Shown: positions 32,747-40,510, counted from the first letter of the stretch. The stretch: 49,624 bases of DNA from Patescibacteria group bacterium (GCA_019752815.1 JAIELQ010000005.1:1-49624); one strand, 5' to 3'. The notes: a model not told the origin generated them from the sequence alone. Translations and numbers: made by a program.

Positions 32747-33160
32747 ATGAAAACAACAATTAAAAAAGAAACAAAAACAGTCACCAAAAAAACTACTCCA
32801 AAAAAAGTAGCTAAGACAAAATCAACAAGCGTTAAAGTAACAGGCGTTGCTCCAAAAAAAGTAGTAGCAAAAAAGGTTGCGGGTCCAAAGTCAAAAAAAG
32901 AGATGGTGGTAGCATCAAACTATAATTCATTTTGGATGAATGATGGGCAAATTTTAAATTCACTTGCTGCTCTTGAAGGTGCTCTTAAAAAAATGGACAC
33001 TGCAGTTTATAAATACCATACTGCTCTTGGACGACATGATTTTGCTAACTGGGTAGAAGATGTGTTACAGGATATTGAATGCGCCGCGGCACTACGTACT
33101 GCCAAGACTCCAAAGTCTGCTCATACGGTTGTCGTTAAGTTTTTGGCAACCTACAAATAA
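32747..33160 (+). CDS. DUF5752-like protein with lysine-rich N-terminal tail
   Basis: 137 aa. Residues 1 to about 60 are a Lys/Thr/Ala/Pro tail (KKVVAKKVAGPKSKKE) much like that of the sigma factor at 10892. The rest is a small helical domain, FWMNDGQILNSLAALEGALK and then HDFANWVEDVLQDIECAAAL, which I recall as the DUF5752 pattern (F.V..G..L..L..L...L..M....F..H....NDF..WV..VL.D..LA..L). Function unknown. The operon position between GH57 and GH15 suggests a role at the glucan granule. Confidence 0.7.
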   Translation: MKTTIKKETKTVTKKTTPKKVAKTKSTSVKVTGVAPKKVVAKKVAGPKSKKEMVVASNYNSFWMNDGQILNSLAALEGALKKMDTAVYKYHTALGRHDFANWVEDVLQDIECAAALRTAKTPKSAHTVVVKFLATYK

Positions 33161-33163
33161 AAT

Positions 33164-35134
33164 ATGGCGCGCGCACTTACTCTTGGAAACGGCAACATGC
33201 TGGTTGGTATTGATTATCGCGGACAAGTGCGCGACTTGTATTGGCCGTATGTCGGACAAACCAATCATGTTAGTGGCGCCAGTGGCAGCTTCGTTCACCG
33301 CATCGGCGTGTATGTCGAAGATACTATGTACTGGCTTGATGATGCCAGTTGGGATATTACGATTGGTGCTGTCGGAGACAGTGTGCTCGGTAACTTCACC
33401 GCCGTACATCAAACAGCCCAGGTGACACTCTCGAGTAAAGATGCCGTACATAACGAGCATGATGTGTTTATTCGTCAGTTTACGCTTGTTAACAATAGTG
33501 AAGAGCCGCGTGAACTTAAACTTTTTTTAGCACAACAATTTCGGATTGGTGAATCCAGGCGAGGAGACACAGCATTTTATGATCCTCGTGTTGGTGCGAT
33601 TATTCACTACAAAGGTGATGATACGTTTTTAATTAATGCGACCCAAAATGGAAAACAATTTACCGAATTTACGATTGGACTGTTTGGTATTGAAGGTCGT
33701 GAGGGTGCTTACCATGATGCCTATGATGGTGTTTTAGAAAAAAATCCAATTGAACATGGATCAGTAGATTCTATTATAGGCTTTACCGCGCAACTAGACG
33801 CCGGAGAAAGTAGTGATATTTCCTACTGGATTGCTGCGGGGGAGTCAATCCCAAAAACCCATACCCTGGATGCCTTTGTGATTGAGGAAACACCAGAGCG
33901 GTTGCGGGCTTCAACTGATGCCTATTGGCGAGCCTGGCTTACCAAAGACGGTCGTGACATCTCTGCATTATCGCAATCACTTCAAACATTGTACCGACGA
34001 TCATTGGCCACGATTCGTGTTCATACTGATAACCGCGGAGGAATTATCGCCAGTAGTGACACTGATATGTTGCATCATGGACGAGATACATACAGTTACG
34101 TCTGGCCCCGTGACGGTGCATTAATCGCGCACGCACTTGATCAAACTGGATACAACGAGGTGGCCGAACGATTCTTTTCGTTTATGTCCAAGTGCCAAGA
34201 GCCAGCTGGGTATTTAATGCATAAATATTTAACGGACGGTTCGTTAGGTAGTTCGTGGCACCCATGGCTCCAAAATGGGCAAGCCTATTTACCGATTCAA
34301 GAAGATGAGACAGCGAGCGTGTTGTTTATGCTGTGGCGACATTATGAACTAACCAAAGATTTAGAGTTTATCGAAGGTCTCTATAATTCATTTATCGAAC
34401 CAGCTGCTAAATTTATGTGTGAGTATATTGAACCGCTCACAGGACTGCCCTCAGCATCATTTGATTTATGGGAAGAGAAATACGGTACTTCAACCTACAC
34501 CGCAGCGTCTGTATACGGGGGACTGATGGCAGCGATGCGATTTGCGAGTTTGCTCGGTAAAGATAACGATGCGCGTACTTGGCAGGTTGTTGCCTCACGC
34601 ATGCAGAAGGCCATTGTAGGGGTGCTGTATGATCCTGATATAAAAATGTTTGTAAAGCACGTGACGCATACCGAAGATGGGGAATTAGTGTTTGATCGTA
34701 CAATTGATACTAGTAGTTTCCATGGAGTGGTATTTTTTGAGGTGTTAGAACCGGACGATGCACTCGTCAAGACTTCACTTAAAACGATTGAAAAAGTATT
34801 ACAAGTAGAGGGTAGTAGCAAAGGCTTTATTCGCTACCAACATGATCGCTACTATACGATGCAAGAAGCTGGCAGTCCAAACCCGTGGGTTATCTGTACA
34901 CTCTGGATTGCACAGTACTATATCCGGATTGCTAAAAAAGCAGCTGACTTGAAACCAGCTATGGAACTACTTGAATGGACCGCATCACACGCTTCACCAT
35001 CAGGAACGTTGTCTGAGCAAATGCATCCGCATACGCGCGAGCATTTGTCGACGTCGCCTTTAATCTGGAGTCATGCCGAATATGTTTTGACAGTCGACCT
35101 TTACCTGCGCAAGGTACAATCGTTTGCCAAGTAG
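33164..35134 (+). CDS. Glycoside hydrolase family 15 glucoamylase-like protein
   Basis: 656 aa, starting 3 bases after the previous stop. An N-terminal beta-sandwich domain (GNGNMLVGIDYRGQVRDLYW, residues 1 to about 250) precedes the (alpha/alpha)6 barrel. The substrate-binding YVWPRDGALIAHAL and the catalytic glutamate region SFDLWEEKYGTSTYTA are present. GH15 releases glucose from the non-reducing ends of alpha-glucan, or splits trehalose in some members. Together with the GT and GH57 genes it forms an archaeal-type glycogen turnover cluster. Last gene of the operon; palindrome E5 follows the stop. Confidence 0.92.
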   Translation: MARALTLGNGNMLVGIDYRGQVRDLYWPYVGQTNHVSGASGSFVHRIGVYVEDTMYWLDDASWDITIGAVGDSVLGNFTAVHQTAQVTLSSKDAVHNEHDVFIRQFTLVNNSEEPRELKLFLAQQFRIGESRRGDTAFYDPRVGAIIHYKGDDTFLINATQNGKQFTEFTIGLFGIEGREGAYHDAYDGVLEKNPIEHGSVDSIIGFTAQLDAGESSDISYWIAAGESIPKTHTLDAFVIEETPERLRASTDAYWRAWLTKDGRDISALSQSLQTLYRRSLATIRVHTDNRGGIIASSDTDMLHHGRDTYSYVWPRDGALIAHALDQTGYNEVAERFFSFMSKCQEPAGYLMHKYLTDGSLGSSWHPWLQNGQAYLPIQEDETASVLFMLWRHYELTKDLEFIEGLYNSFIEPAAKFMCEYIEPLTGLPSASFDLWEEKYGTSTYTAASVYGGLMAAMRFASLLGKDNDARTWQVVASRMQKAIVGVLYDPDIKMFVKHVTHTEDGELVFDRTIDTSSFHGVVFFEVLEPDDALVKTSLKTIEKVLQVEGSSKGFIRYQHDRYYTMQEAGSPNPWVICTLWIAQYYIRIAKKAADLKPAMELLEWTASHASPSGTLSEQMHPHTREHLSTSPLIWSHAEYVLTVDLYLRKVQSFAK

Positions 35135-35254
35135 TAACGAAAAAATACTCCATCTACGTTGTTGCTGCTCGCACTCAAGCATTCAATGTGCAAAAAGCAC
35201 ACCTCATGCTTTCGCACTCACGCGCCTAGTATCTGAAGCATTTTATCGTCACTT
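35135..35254. repeat. Long imperfect palindrome E5, after the GH15 stop
   Basis: Arms AGTAACGAAAAAATACTCC and the complement of GAAGCATTTTATCGTCACT pair. Boundaries CATCTACGTTGTTGC and GCGCCTAGTATCTGA. The tip is TGTGC-AAAAA-GCACA, so the usual GTAC/GTAC pair is replaced by GTGC/GCAC. Confidence 0.85.
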
Positions 35255-35271
35255 CAGAGTATTCTTTAAGC

Positions 35272-36090
35272 CTACTTGAAGCATCTCTTCCAAAAACCTA
35301 AGCCGAAAGGTAATTTTTGGTATTGACCAATTTTCGTGCGGTGGATGTGGTAGGCGAGGCCGGTGGTTTTGCATTCCTTTGCAATTACTTCGGCGAGGGT
35401 GCGCATGTAGGTGCCGGAACTGGCGGTGCAGGAAAAGGTGGCAATAGTAAATGTATCAGTCGGTTTGCCAGTGGCAAAAAATAGCTTCCAATCTTTGCGG
35501 ACGTCGACCCGTCTAAAGTCATTGCCGAGGGCTTTGCTGGCGTCCGTGACGGGTTTGATTGATTCGATTTTTGTTGAGACTTCGTCGTAAATTTCCTGAC
35601 GAGTTTTTGTTTCTAGTTTTTTTATAGCGAGGTTGTAAATCGTCGATTCCTTTGTTGGGATTTTGATTTCGTGTAGGCGGCCTTCGAGGGTCCAGACATG
35701 CAGCGGTTTACCCTTAACGGTTTTGGATGAAAAGTGTGGGTAGGGCAGATTGACGGGGCCAACTAATTTTTTAATAGAAGTTACAAGTTGTGATTTTGAA
35801 ATTGTAGGGATTTTGAGTGCAATTGTGAGTCTGCCTAATACATCAGCGGTGTCAGAGGATACGCCAAACAAAACCGAGAATTCATATTGTTTGTCTAGAT
35901 TATGATATTTCTCCTGCACTTTACATTCATCACTTATGAGAATTAATAGTTTACCTGAAGCCATTGGATCCAGTCGTCCGGCATAGGCAAGTGGTACGCC
36001 CGTGTATTCGGTATGTGCCGCGCGCCATAATTCAGCGCACTCCAGTGGCGTTTGTCCAACCGCTTTTTCTAAAACCACATACTTTTGCAT
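35272..36090 (-). CDS. truB: tRNA pseudouridine(55) synthase
   Basis: 272 aa. TruB converts U55 of the tRNA T-loop to pseudouridine. The catalytic aspartate is D41 in YAGRLDPMASGKL. The KQYEFSVLFG strand, HFSSKTVKGKPLH and the TFSCTASSGTYMRTLAE motif complete the fold. No PUA extension of the long type. The start is near-leaderless (TAGAGT ends 7 nt before ATG). It converges on the glucan operon with E5 between. Confidence 0.93.
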   Translation of the reverse strand: MQKYVVLEKAVGQTPLECAELWRAAHTEYTGVPLAYAGRLDPMASGKLLILISDECKVQEKYHNLDKQYEFSVLFGVSSDTADVLGRLTIALKIPTISKSQLVTSIKKLVGPVNLPYPHFSSKTVKGKPLHVWTLEGRLHEIKIPTKESTIYNLAIKKLETKTRQEIYDEVSTKIESIKPVTDASKALGNDFRRVDVRKDWKLFFATGKPTDTFTIATFSCTASSGTYMRTLAEVIAKECKTTGLAYHIHRTKIGQYQKLPFGLGFWKRCFK

Positions 36091-36106
36091 AATTTCTACT
36101 CTAACA

Positions 36107-36193
36107 TTTAGCCCGTTAGAAGTACAAATGTAAATTATTTAAATTTTTTAGGTATCATTTAGTTGTCTTGGAGATAACTTCTAACGGGCTAAA
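36107..36193. repeat. 87-bp unit with perfect 17-bp terminal inverted repeats
   Basis: TTTAGCCCGTTAGAAGT (36107-36123) and ACTTCTAACGGGCTAAA (36177-36193) are exact reverse complements, 53 AT-rich bases apart. No ORF inside. The right arm runs into the terminator of the next gene. It lies between the truB promoter and the accessory unit at 36245. Confidence 0.85.
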
Positions 36194-36226
36194 AAGGAAA
36201 GAGCCGGACAAAAGAATGCCGGCTCC
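36191..36226 (-). terminator. Terminator of the 36245-36571 gene
   Basis: Minus strand: GAGCCGG pairs with CCGGCTC over an 11-nt loop, followed by TTTCCTTTTT. Confidence 0.8.
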
Positions 36227-36244
36227 TGTATGCGACCTGTGACC

Positions 36245-36571
36245 TCAAGAGGTCGGTGCATCATTGCACTGAGGTTTGAATTCGTCAAAACGAATCCATT
36301 CCCCGTTGTAGTAAATGCGCTCGTTCCCGTCTTCATCCTCGACATATGAATCGAGCAGGGGATTGTCCTCGGTGACGAGCTTCACGAACACCTGCGATCC
36401 ACTGCATGACACAACTTGCCACGGGAAGTCTTCCATGAAGTCGATATCATCCGGGTTCACCGTGGTGAAGTTGTGAATGACTTCTGCTTCAGTGCATGTG
36501 CACAGAGCTTCTTGGGCAGTCGCGTTGGTGGCGAAAGCGATAACGAGAAGTGCTGCAACGAAAAGTTTCAT
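36245..36571 (-). CDS. Secreted hypothetical protein in an accessory cassette
   Basis: 108 aa. A clear signal peptide (MKLFVAALLVIAFATNATA) with a likely cut after A19. The mature part is acidic with four cysteines (C24, C26 and one each in VSCSGS and KPQCND), suggesting two disulfides; the DsbA-like protein at 19364 could form them. No recognised domain; the middle (EDGNERIYYNGEWIRFDEF) looks like a beta-hairpin fold. The Shine-Dalgarno is AGGACAGGAAA. Promoter and terminator are private. Confidence 0.72.
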   Translation of the reverse strand: MKLFVAALLVIAFATNATAQEALCTCTEAEVIHNFTTVNPDDIDFMEDFPWQVVSCSGSQVFVKLVTEDNPLLDSYVEDEDGNERIYYNGEWIRFDEFKPQCNDAPTS

Positions 36572-36627
36572 TTTCCTGTCCTCGTAACTGGCTGGTCGAG
36601 CGTTGGTGCCGACCTTGTCCAGTTACT

Positions 36628-36656
36628 ATAGTACCATAGATTTATGTAAAAATCAA
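36628..36656 (-). promoter_or_regulatory. Promoter of the 36245-36571 gene
   Basis: Minus strand: TTGATT (36651-36656), 17-nt spacer, TACTAT (36628-36633) in TACTATAGTA, identical to the 12789 promoter core. Leader about 50 nt. Confidence 0.7.
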
Positions 36657-36680
36657 GTACTGGAGGATAAAATCTATAAC

Positions 36681-37658
36681 TTAGGCCATATTTTCTTCAT
36701 CCTGCGCGTCTTCCTCGTCTTCGATTTCAGACTGAATAATTTCTTCGATAATGTCTTCAAGAGACAACACACCAATGGCTTCACCAGAGCTTTTTTCTAC
36801 AATCGCAATGTGTTGTTTCTTTTTAAGCATGCGGGCGAGCACGGTATCGAGGTAGGCACTGCCTTTGAGGCGCATAATGTTGGTATCAAAAGCCTCTTCG
36901 GTTTGTTTGATAGAAATATTTTCGTCTTCAGTCAGGAGATCTTTGGCAAAGAGTACACCAACTACATTAGTTTTGTTGCCACTATAGATGGGGAATCGAG
37001 AATAGCCCTGTTCAGAAACTTCATTAAAAAACTGATCGTTCAAACGTTGGTTTTCATCAAACATGGCTACGTTTTCAATGGGGGTCATTACTTCACGAAC
37101 TTGCCGGTGTGAAAACTGCAGAGCACCATGCACAATACGTTCCTCATCTGCATCGATTGGACTGTGTTCTGAATCTTCATGTTCAGAAATAATCTGCATG
37201 ATCTCGTGTTTGGAATACATCGCTGGGGTAGCGTGACCGAGTAATCGATCGAGTGTATATGCCACCGGGAAGGCAACTGGATAGCCAATAAACATAAGTG
37301 CCCGAGTAAGTGGTGCTAGCGCACTCCCAAATTTGAGTGCATGTCGTGAAAACAATGCCTGGGGACCAATTTCACCAAAAATAAAAATAAGGGCAGTGGC
37401 CATAAAACTCGCCATAACACCACTTGCCAAAGAACCAAGAAATACTGAAAGAATGGTATTAACGGTGACGTTGCCTAATAGTAGGGTGGTAAGTAGTAAA
37501 TTACCTCGTGCTCGTAGTGGATAGATGGCGATAGCTTGTGGGTCACCGGTGTTGGCACGACGACGCAGTGAAGCGAGATCAAGCGAGAAATACGCCAAAG
37601 TCAGCCCGGAGAAAATCGCCGAACAGACAATAAGAAACAGTGAAATTATTAGGGTCAC
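36681..37658 (-). CDS. CNNM/DUF21 transmembrane protein with CBS pair (HlyC/CorC family)
   Basis: 325 aa. An N-terminal DUF21 domain with three or four membrane helices (ALIFIFGEIGPQALFSRHAL contains the family GE.xPQ motif) is followed by two CBS domains (VREVMTPIENVAMFDENQRL and IGVLSLEDIIEEIIQSEI). The C-terminus is very acidic. The C-terminal CorC/HlyC transporter-associated domain is missing, so the protein is short for the family. Members are linked to magnesium or cobalt export. A tiny membrane ORF lies just upstream. Confidence 0.85.
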   Translation of the reverse strand: MTLIISLFLIVCSAIFSGLTLAYFSLDLASLRRRANTGDPQAIAIYPLRARGNLLLTTLLLGNVTVNTILSVFLGSLASGVMASFMATALIFIFGEIGPQALFSRHALKFGSALAPLTRALMFIGYPVAFPVAYTLDRLLGHATPAMYSKHEIMQIISEHEDSEHSPIDADEERIVHGALQFSHRQVREVMTPIENVAMFDENQRLNDQFFNEVSEQGYSRFPIYSGNKTNVVGVLFAKDLLTEDENISIKQTEEAFDTNIMRLKGSAYLDTVLARMLKKKQHIAIVEKSSGEAIGVLSLEDIIEEIIQSEIEDEEDAQDEENMA

Positions 37659-37667
37659 GATAGGGGA

Positions 37668-37748
37668 TTAGATAGGTTCACCACCTAGGAATGAGTTCAC
37701 GATAAGCAGAAGCACAAAGCCTGCGAGCACGAGAATAAGAAATTTCAT
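37668..37748 (-). CDS. Candidate 26-aa membrane peptide
   Basis: ATG 37748, stop at 37668, 9 bases before the CNNM gene. The protein (MKFLILVLAGFVLLLIVNSF, then LGGEPI) is one hydrophobic helix. TATTGT ends 9 nt before this ATG, in line with other starts here. An ATG three codons earlier is an alternative. Too short for statistical support, so it is a candidate only. Confidence 0.4.
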   Translation of the reverse strand: MKFLILVLAGFVLLLIVNSFLGGEPI

Positions 37749-37787
37749 ATAACTCATACAATACCACATTTTCCCGTATCGTAAACA

Positions 37788-37818
37788 AAAACAACCTCCC
37801 GTGAGGGAGGTTGTTTTT
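37788..37818. terminator. Terminator, left copy flanking the HNH gene
   Basis: ACAACCTCCC-GTGA-GGGAGGTTGT within A and T tracts; 31 bases identical to 38624-38654. Bidirectional. Confidence 0.9.
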
Positions 37819-37842
37819 GTTATAAATCATTGCGACCATTAG

Positions 37843-38538
37843 TTACATAATCTTAGCTCCTTTTTCCAGATTGTGACGAGCGCATAATAGTTGAATATTT
37901 TTTGCGTCATCACTGCGCCCACCCTTAGAGTAAGGTAATACGTGGTCATAGTGTAAGCCGTCACCAGCACCACAGGTGGTACATTTGCCGCCGTCGCGTT
38001 TCCATACTTCAACTTTGACATGTGCTGGTATCATCCGTTCGTGAGTATATTCAAAAATTTTATCAGGGTTTTGTGCACTGACCTGTTTTGGATGTAAGTG
38101 GAAGGTGAAGACTTTTCTGTTTCCGCGCACAATGATTTCCGCATTTAATAATTCAAACAAACCTTTGTCGTACCAAATACCAGGCATCAATTTTTCATAT
38201 ACTTGAATTTCGAGCGGTGTAGTTCGTTCACTGTTTTTATATCGTTCAGACTCTCGGAAAAATTTACCATTATCAGTCAAGGTGCTTCCGCTAGAGTACA
38301 TCGGTTGATCAATTTCTTTGCGTTTGTCTCCAGCGCCATACACATCATGACCCTCATAAATTAATATTTGTTTTTCTTCATCCCACACATCTGCGTAGGG
38401 TGCATTATCTTTAACCGACATCAAGAAGACAGATGGTCGACTATCTTTTCTAAAATTCATTCCTTTTTGCAAATGAGCCTTTTCTTTGATTACCAATTCG
38501 AGGTACGAAATGATTTGGGTAGAATTACGATTATCCAT
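37843..38538 (-). CDS. HNH endonuclease, possibly modification-dependent
   Basis: 231 aa. The C-terminal HNH site has C186-x2-C189, D198-H199, N214 and C219-x2-H222 (CTTCGAG, HYDHVLPYSKGG, NIQLLCARHN), so both the metal finger and the catalytic histidine are intact. The N-terminal 160 residues (ILIYEGHDVYGAG, then SSGSTLTDNGKFF and GIWYDKGLFELL) recall an SRA-like modified-base-reading domain, but this is only a resemblance by eye. If right, the protein would cut modified foreign DNA. No methylase gene is nearby. Flanked on both sides by the same 31-bp terminator. Confidence 0.78.
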   Translation of the reverse strand: MDNRNSTQIISYLELVIKEKAHLQKGMNFRKDSRPSVFLMSVKDNAPYADVWDEEKQILIYEGHDVYGAGDKRKEIDQPMYSSGSTLTDNGKFFRESERYKNSERTTPLEIQVYEKLMPGIWYDKGLFELLNAEIIVRGNRKVFTFHLHPKQVSAQNPDKIFEYTHERMIPAHVKVEVWKRDGGKCTTCGAGDGLHYDHVLPYSKGGRSDDAKNIQLLCARHNLEKGAKIM

Positions 38539-38623
38539 GTTTGCAGCTTATCACGTTAGATATTTTATTGCAGCAAAGTTTAAAGTTGTTGAGTAAGAGC
38601 CGTATATCTTCAATAGCAAACAC

Positions 38624-38654
38624 AAAACAACCTCCCGTGAGGGAGGTTGTTTTT
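38624..38654. terminator. Terminator, right copy flanking the HNH gene
   Basis: Exact 31-bp copy of 37788-37818, here upstream of the HNH gene and downstream of the DEAD-box gene and repeat E6. Confidence 0.9.
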
Positions 38655-38675
38655 TAATCAACTAAGTTACTGAAA

Positions 38676-38791
38676 GGTTTCAAAAATAGATGGATTCCTA
38701 GGCGATGGAGTAAAATATTTGGAGACGTATTTTTATACGGCGGAAAATATTTTGCGAACAGCAACAACGGAAGGCGCTATTTTTGGAGACT
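38676..38791. repeat. Long imperfect palindrome E6 (reverse orientation), after the DEAD-box stop
   Basis: TCAAAAATAGATGGATTCC pairs with GGAAGGCGCTATTTTTGG. Read on the minus strand the boundaries are CGTTGTTGC (left) and CGCCTAGG (right). The tip is CGTAT-TTTT-ATACG (38726-38739), a third version of the central pair. It ends 4 bases from the DEAD-box stop codon. Confidence 0.8.
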
Positions 38792-38795
38792 GATA

Positions 38796-40199
38796 TTATT
38801 TAGTGACGAACGTAAGAGCCATCCCTTTCTGATCAGCCCGTCCCGTTCGGCCGATGCGGTGCACATAATCTTCGTAGGCATTTGGAAGGTCGTAGTTGAT
38901 AACGTGTGAGACGTTGTCTACGTGAATACCGCGGGCTGCCACGTCGGTTGCTACCAGCACTTGTACGCGACCAGTTTTAAAGTTCTGGAGAGCACGTTGA
39001 CGTTGTGGGTGACTCTTGTTTCCGTGAATCGCGTCGGCTTTGATACCAGCACGAGACAGTTCCTGTGAGAGCTTTTCTACACTGTGCTTCATGGCGCCGA
39101 AGATAATCACGCGAGTAAAGTCAGGTTTTTTAAGAAGGGCAGTGAGCGTGTCGAACTTGGTGTGTGGTTCGTAGTACACCACGTCTTGGGTGATACTGCC
39201 GGTAATATCTTTTTTACGAACTGAAACCGTAATTGGGTCATTCATAAATTCATGAATCAAACCTTTTACCGTGTCAGACATTGTGGCAGAGAAGAATAGA
39301 GTTTCGTGTGGGTCTGGCACGTCTTTCAAAATTGCGCGCATGTCATGGATGAATCCCATGTCGAGCATCCGGTCAGCTTCGTCGAGGATGATAGTTGAGA
39401 ATCCGGCAGGTTTAATGTGACCACGGTCAATCAAGTCTTGCACACGTCCTGGAGTACCAATAATGAAATGGTTCTGACGTTTAAGTCCCATGATTTGAGG
39501 ACGGATGTTCATACCACCTACACAAACGGTTGAAAAGATTTTCATCTTCTCAGTTAACTTTTTAAGTTCTTGTTCAACCTGAATTGCAAGTTCGCGCGTT
39601 GGGGCTAGTACTAATGTCTGTCGATTGTATTGCTTGAGGGTTTTGTTGATAGTTGGGATAAGAAACGCAGCTGTTTTTCCTGTACCAGTTTGTGCGAGTC
39701 CTACAACATCACGACCATCCATTATGTGCGGGATGATTTGATCTTGAATCGGTGATGGAATTGTGAGACCCATGTTGGTAATCGTGGTAACAAGCGGTTG
39801 CTCGAGACCAAAGGTTTTGAAGGTGTGAGTGGCCTTGTACACTTCTTCGGTCGCACTCGTATCTACCGGGTTAAGGTTGATGTATTTTGAAACGTCAAAG
39901 GTTTGCATTTTGCGTCCACCACGTCCGCCGCCAGAACGACCACTTGATCCACGACCACTACCACTTGAAAATGGGCGACGGCCTTGGCGTTGTGCCGGGC
40001 TAGAAAAACTACGTGCATGACCATTACCAGAGCGGTCAGTTGATGGAGCTGAGTATGAACGACGAGCGCCACCCGAGGCACTTTCGCCTCGACTAGCGTT
40101 ACTACTAAAACGACGTGCTCCTCCAGCTGCATGTCCACCAGTGCGGGGACGACTAGAAAAAGCGGGTTTCCGACTAGGTCGGCTTGTTGATGAATACAT
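38796..40199 (-). CDS. DEAD-box RNA helicase with Arg/Gly/Ser-rich N-terminus
   Basis: 467 aa. Residues 1 to about 97 are low complexity Ser/Gly/Arg (GRGSSGRSGGGRGGRK). Then the helicase core: Q motif FKTFGLEQ...IPSPIQ, motif I AQTGTGKT, Ia APTRELAIQ, Ib GTPGR, II DEAD, III SAT, V ATDVAARGIHVD, VI HRIGRTGRA. The chain ends right after the second RecA domain. Such helicases unwind structured RNA in ribosome assembly and mRNA decay. The RG-rich tail is normally C-terminal in bacterial members. TATTCT ends 5 nt before ATG, a leaderless pattern. Confidence 0.95.
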   Translation of the reverse strand: MYSSTSRPSRKPAFSSRPRTGGHAAGGARRFSSNASRGESASGGARRSYSAPSTDRSGNGHARSFSSPAQRQGRRPFSSGSGRGSSGRSGGGRGGRKMQTFDVSKYINLNPVDTSATEEVYKATHTFKTFGLEQPLVTTITNMGLTIPSPIQDQIIPHIMDGRDVVGLAQTGTGKTAAFLIPTINKTLKQYNRQTLVLAPTRELAIQVEQELKKLTEKMKIFSTVCVGGMNIRPQIMGLKRQNHFIIGTPGRVQDLIDRGHIKPAGFSTIILDEADRMLDMGFIHDMRAILKDVPDPHETLFFSATMSDTVKGLIHEFMNDPITVSVRKKDITGSITQDVVYYEPHTKFDTLTALLKKPDFTRVIIFGAMKHSVEKLSQELSRAGIKADAIHGNKSHPQRQRALQNFKTGRVQVLVATDVAARGIHVDNVSHVINYDLPNAYEDYVHRIGRTGRADQKGMALTFVTK

Positions 40200-40222
40200 A
40201 TATTAGAATAATCTCAGTTAGA

Positions 40223-40341
40223 GACCAAGGTAAACGAGGGCAGTTCTAGGCGTGGAAGTTAATTTTTCTTGAGCCGTACTTTTCGTACGGTGAGAAAAAA
40301 TTAACGCACCACAACAACGAAATGCGCCGTTTACGTTGGTC
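40223..40341. repeat. Long imperfect palindrome E7 between divergent genes
   Basis: GACCAAGGTAAACG pairs with CGTTTACGTTGGTC; TTAATTTTTCT pairs with AGAAAAAATTAA; the tip is CCGTAC-TTTTC-GTACGG (40274-40290). CTAGGCGTGG and CAACAACGAAATGCGCC are the reversed boundary motifs. It is the only family member upstream of a gene start and not after a stop. The rest of 40342-40494 has no gene; it holds a 7-bp inverted repeat GTGGCAG/CTGCCAC with a 25-nt loop. Confidence 0.85.
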
Positions 40342-40510
40342 GAATGTGCAGGTTATAAACCAATCGAAGGGGTAAGGGTGGCAGAGATAGCCACAAAAAA
40401 TCTTCTACTGCCACTCAAGAGCCCTACACGAGAATCTTAAGGTGTTATGAGAATAACATATAAACGCTTTTGCGTCAAATAATAGACTGCGTGCTACTAT
40501 TTTATGAATC

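Noticed and set aside
36107-36193. Integron attC site
   Set aside because: The arms do not contain the RYYYAAC/GTTRRRY core in the right places, and no integrase is in the window.
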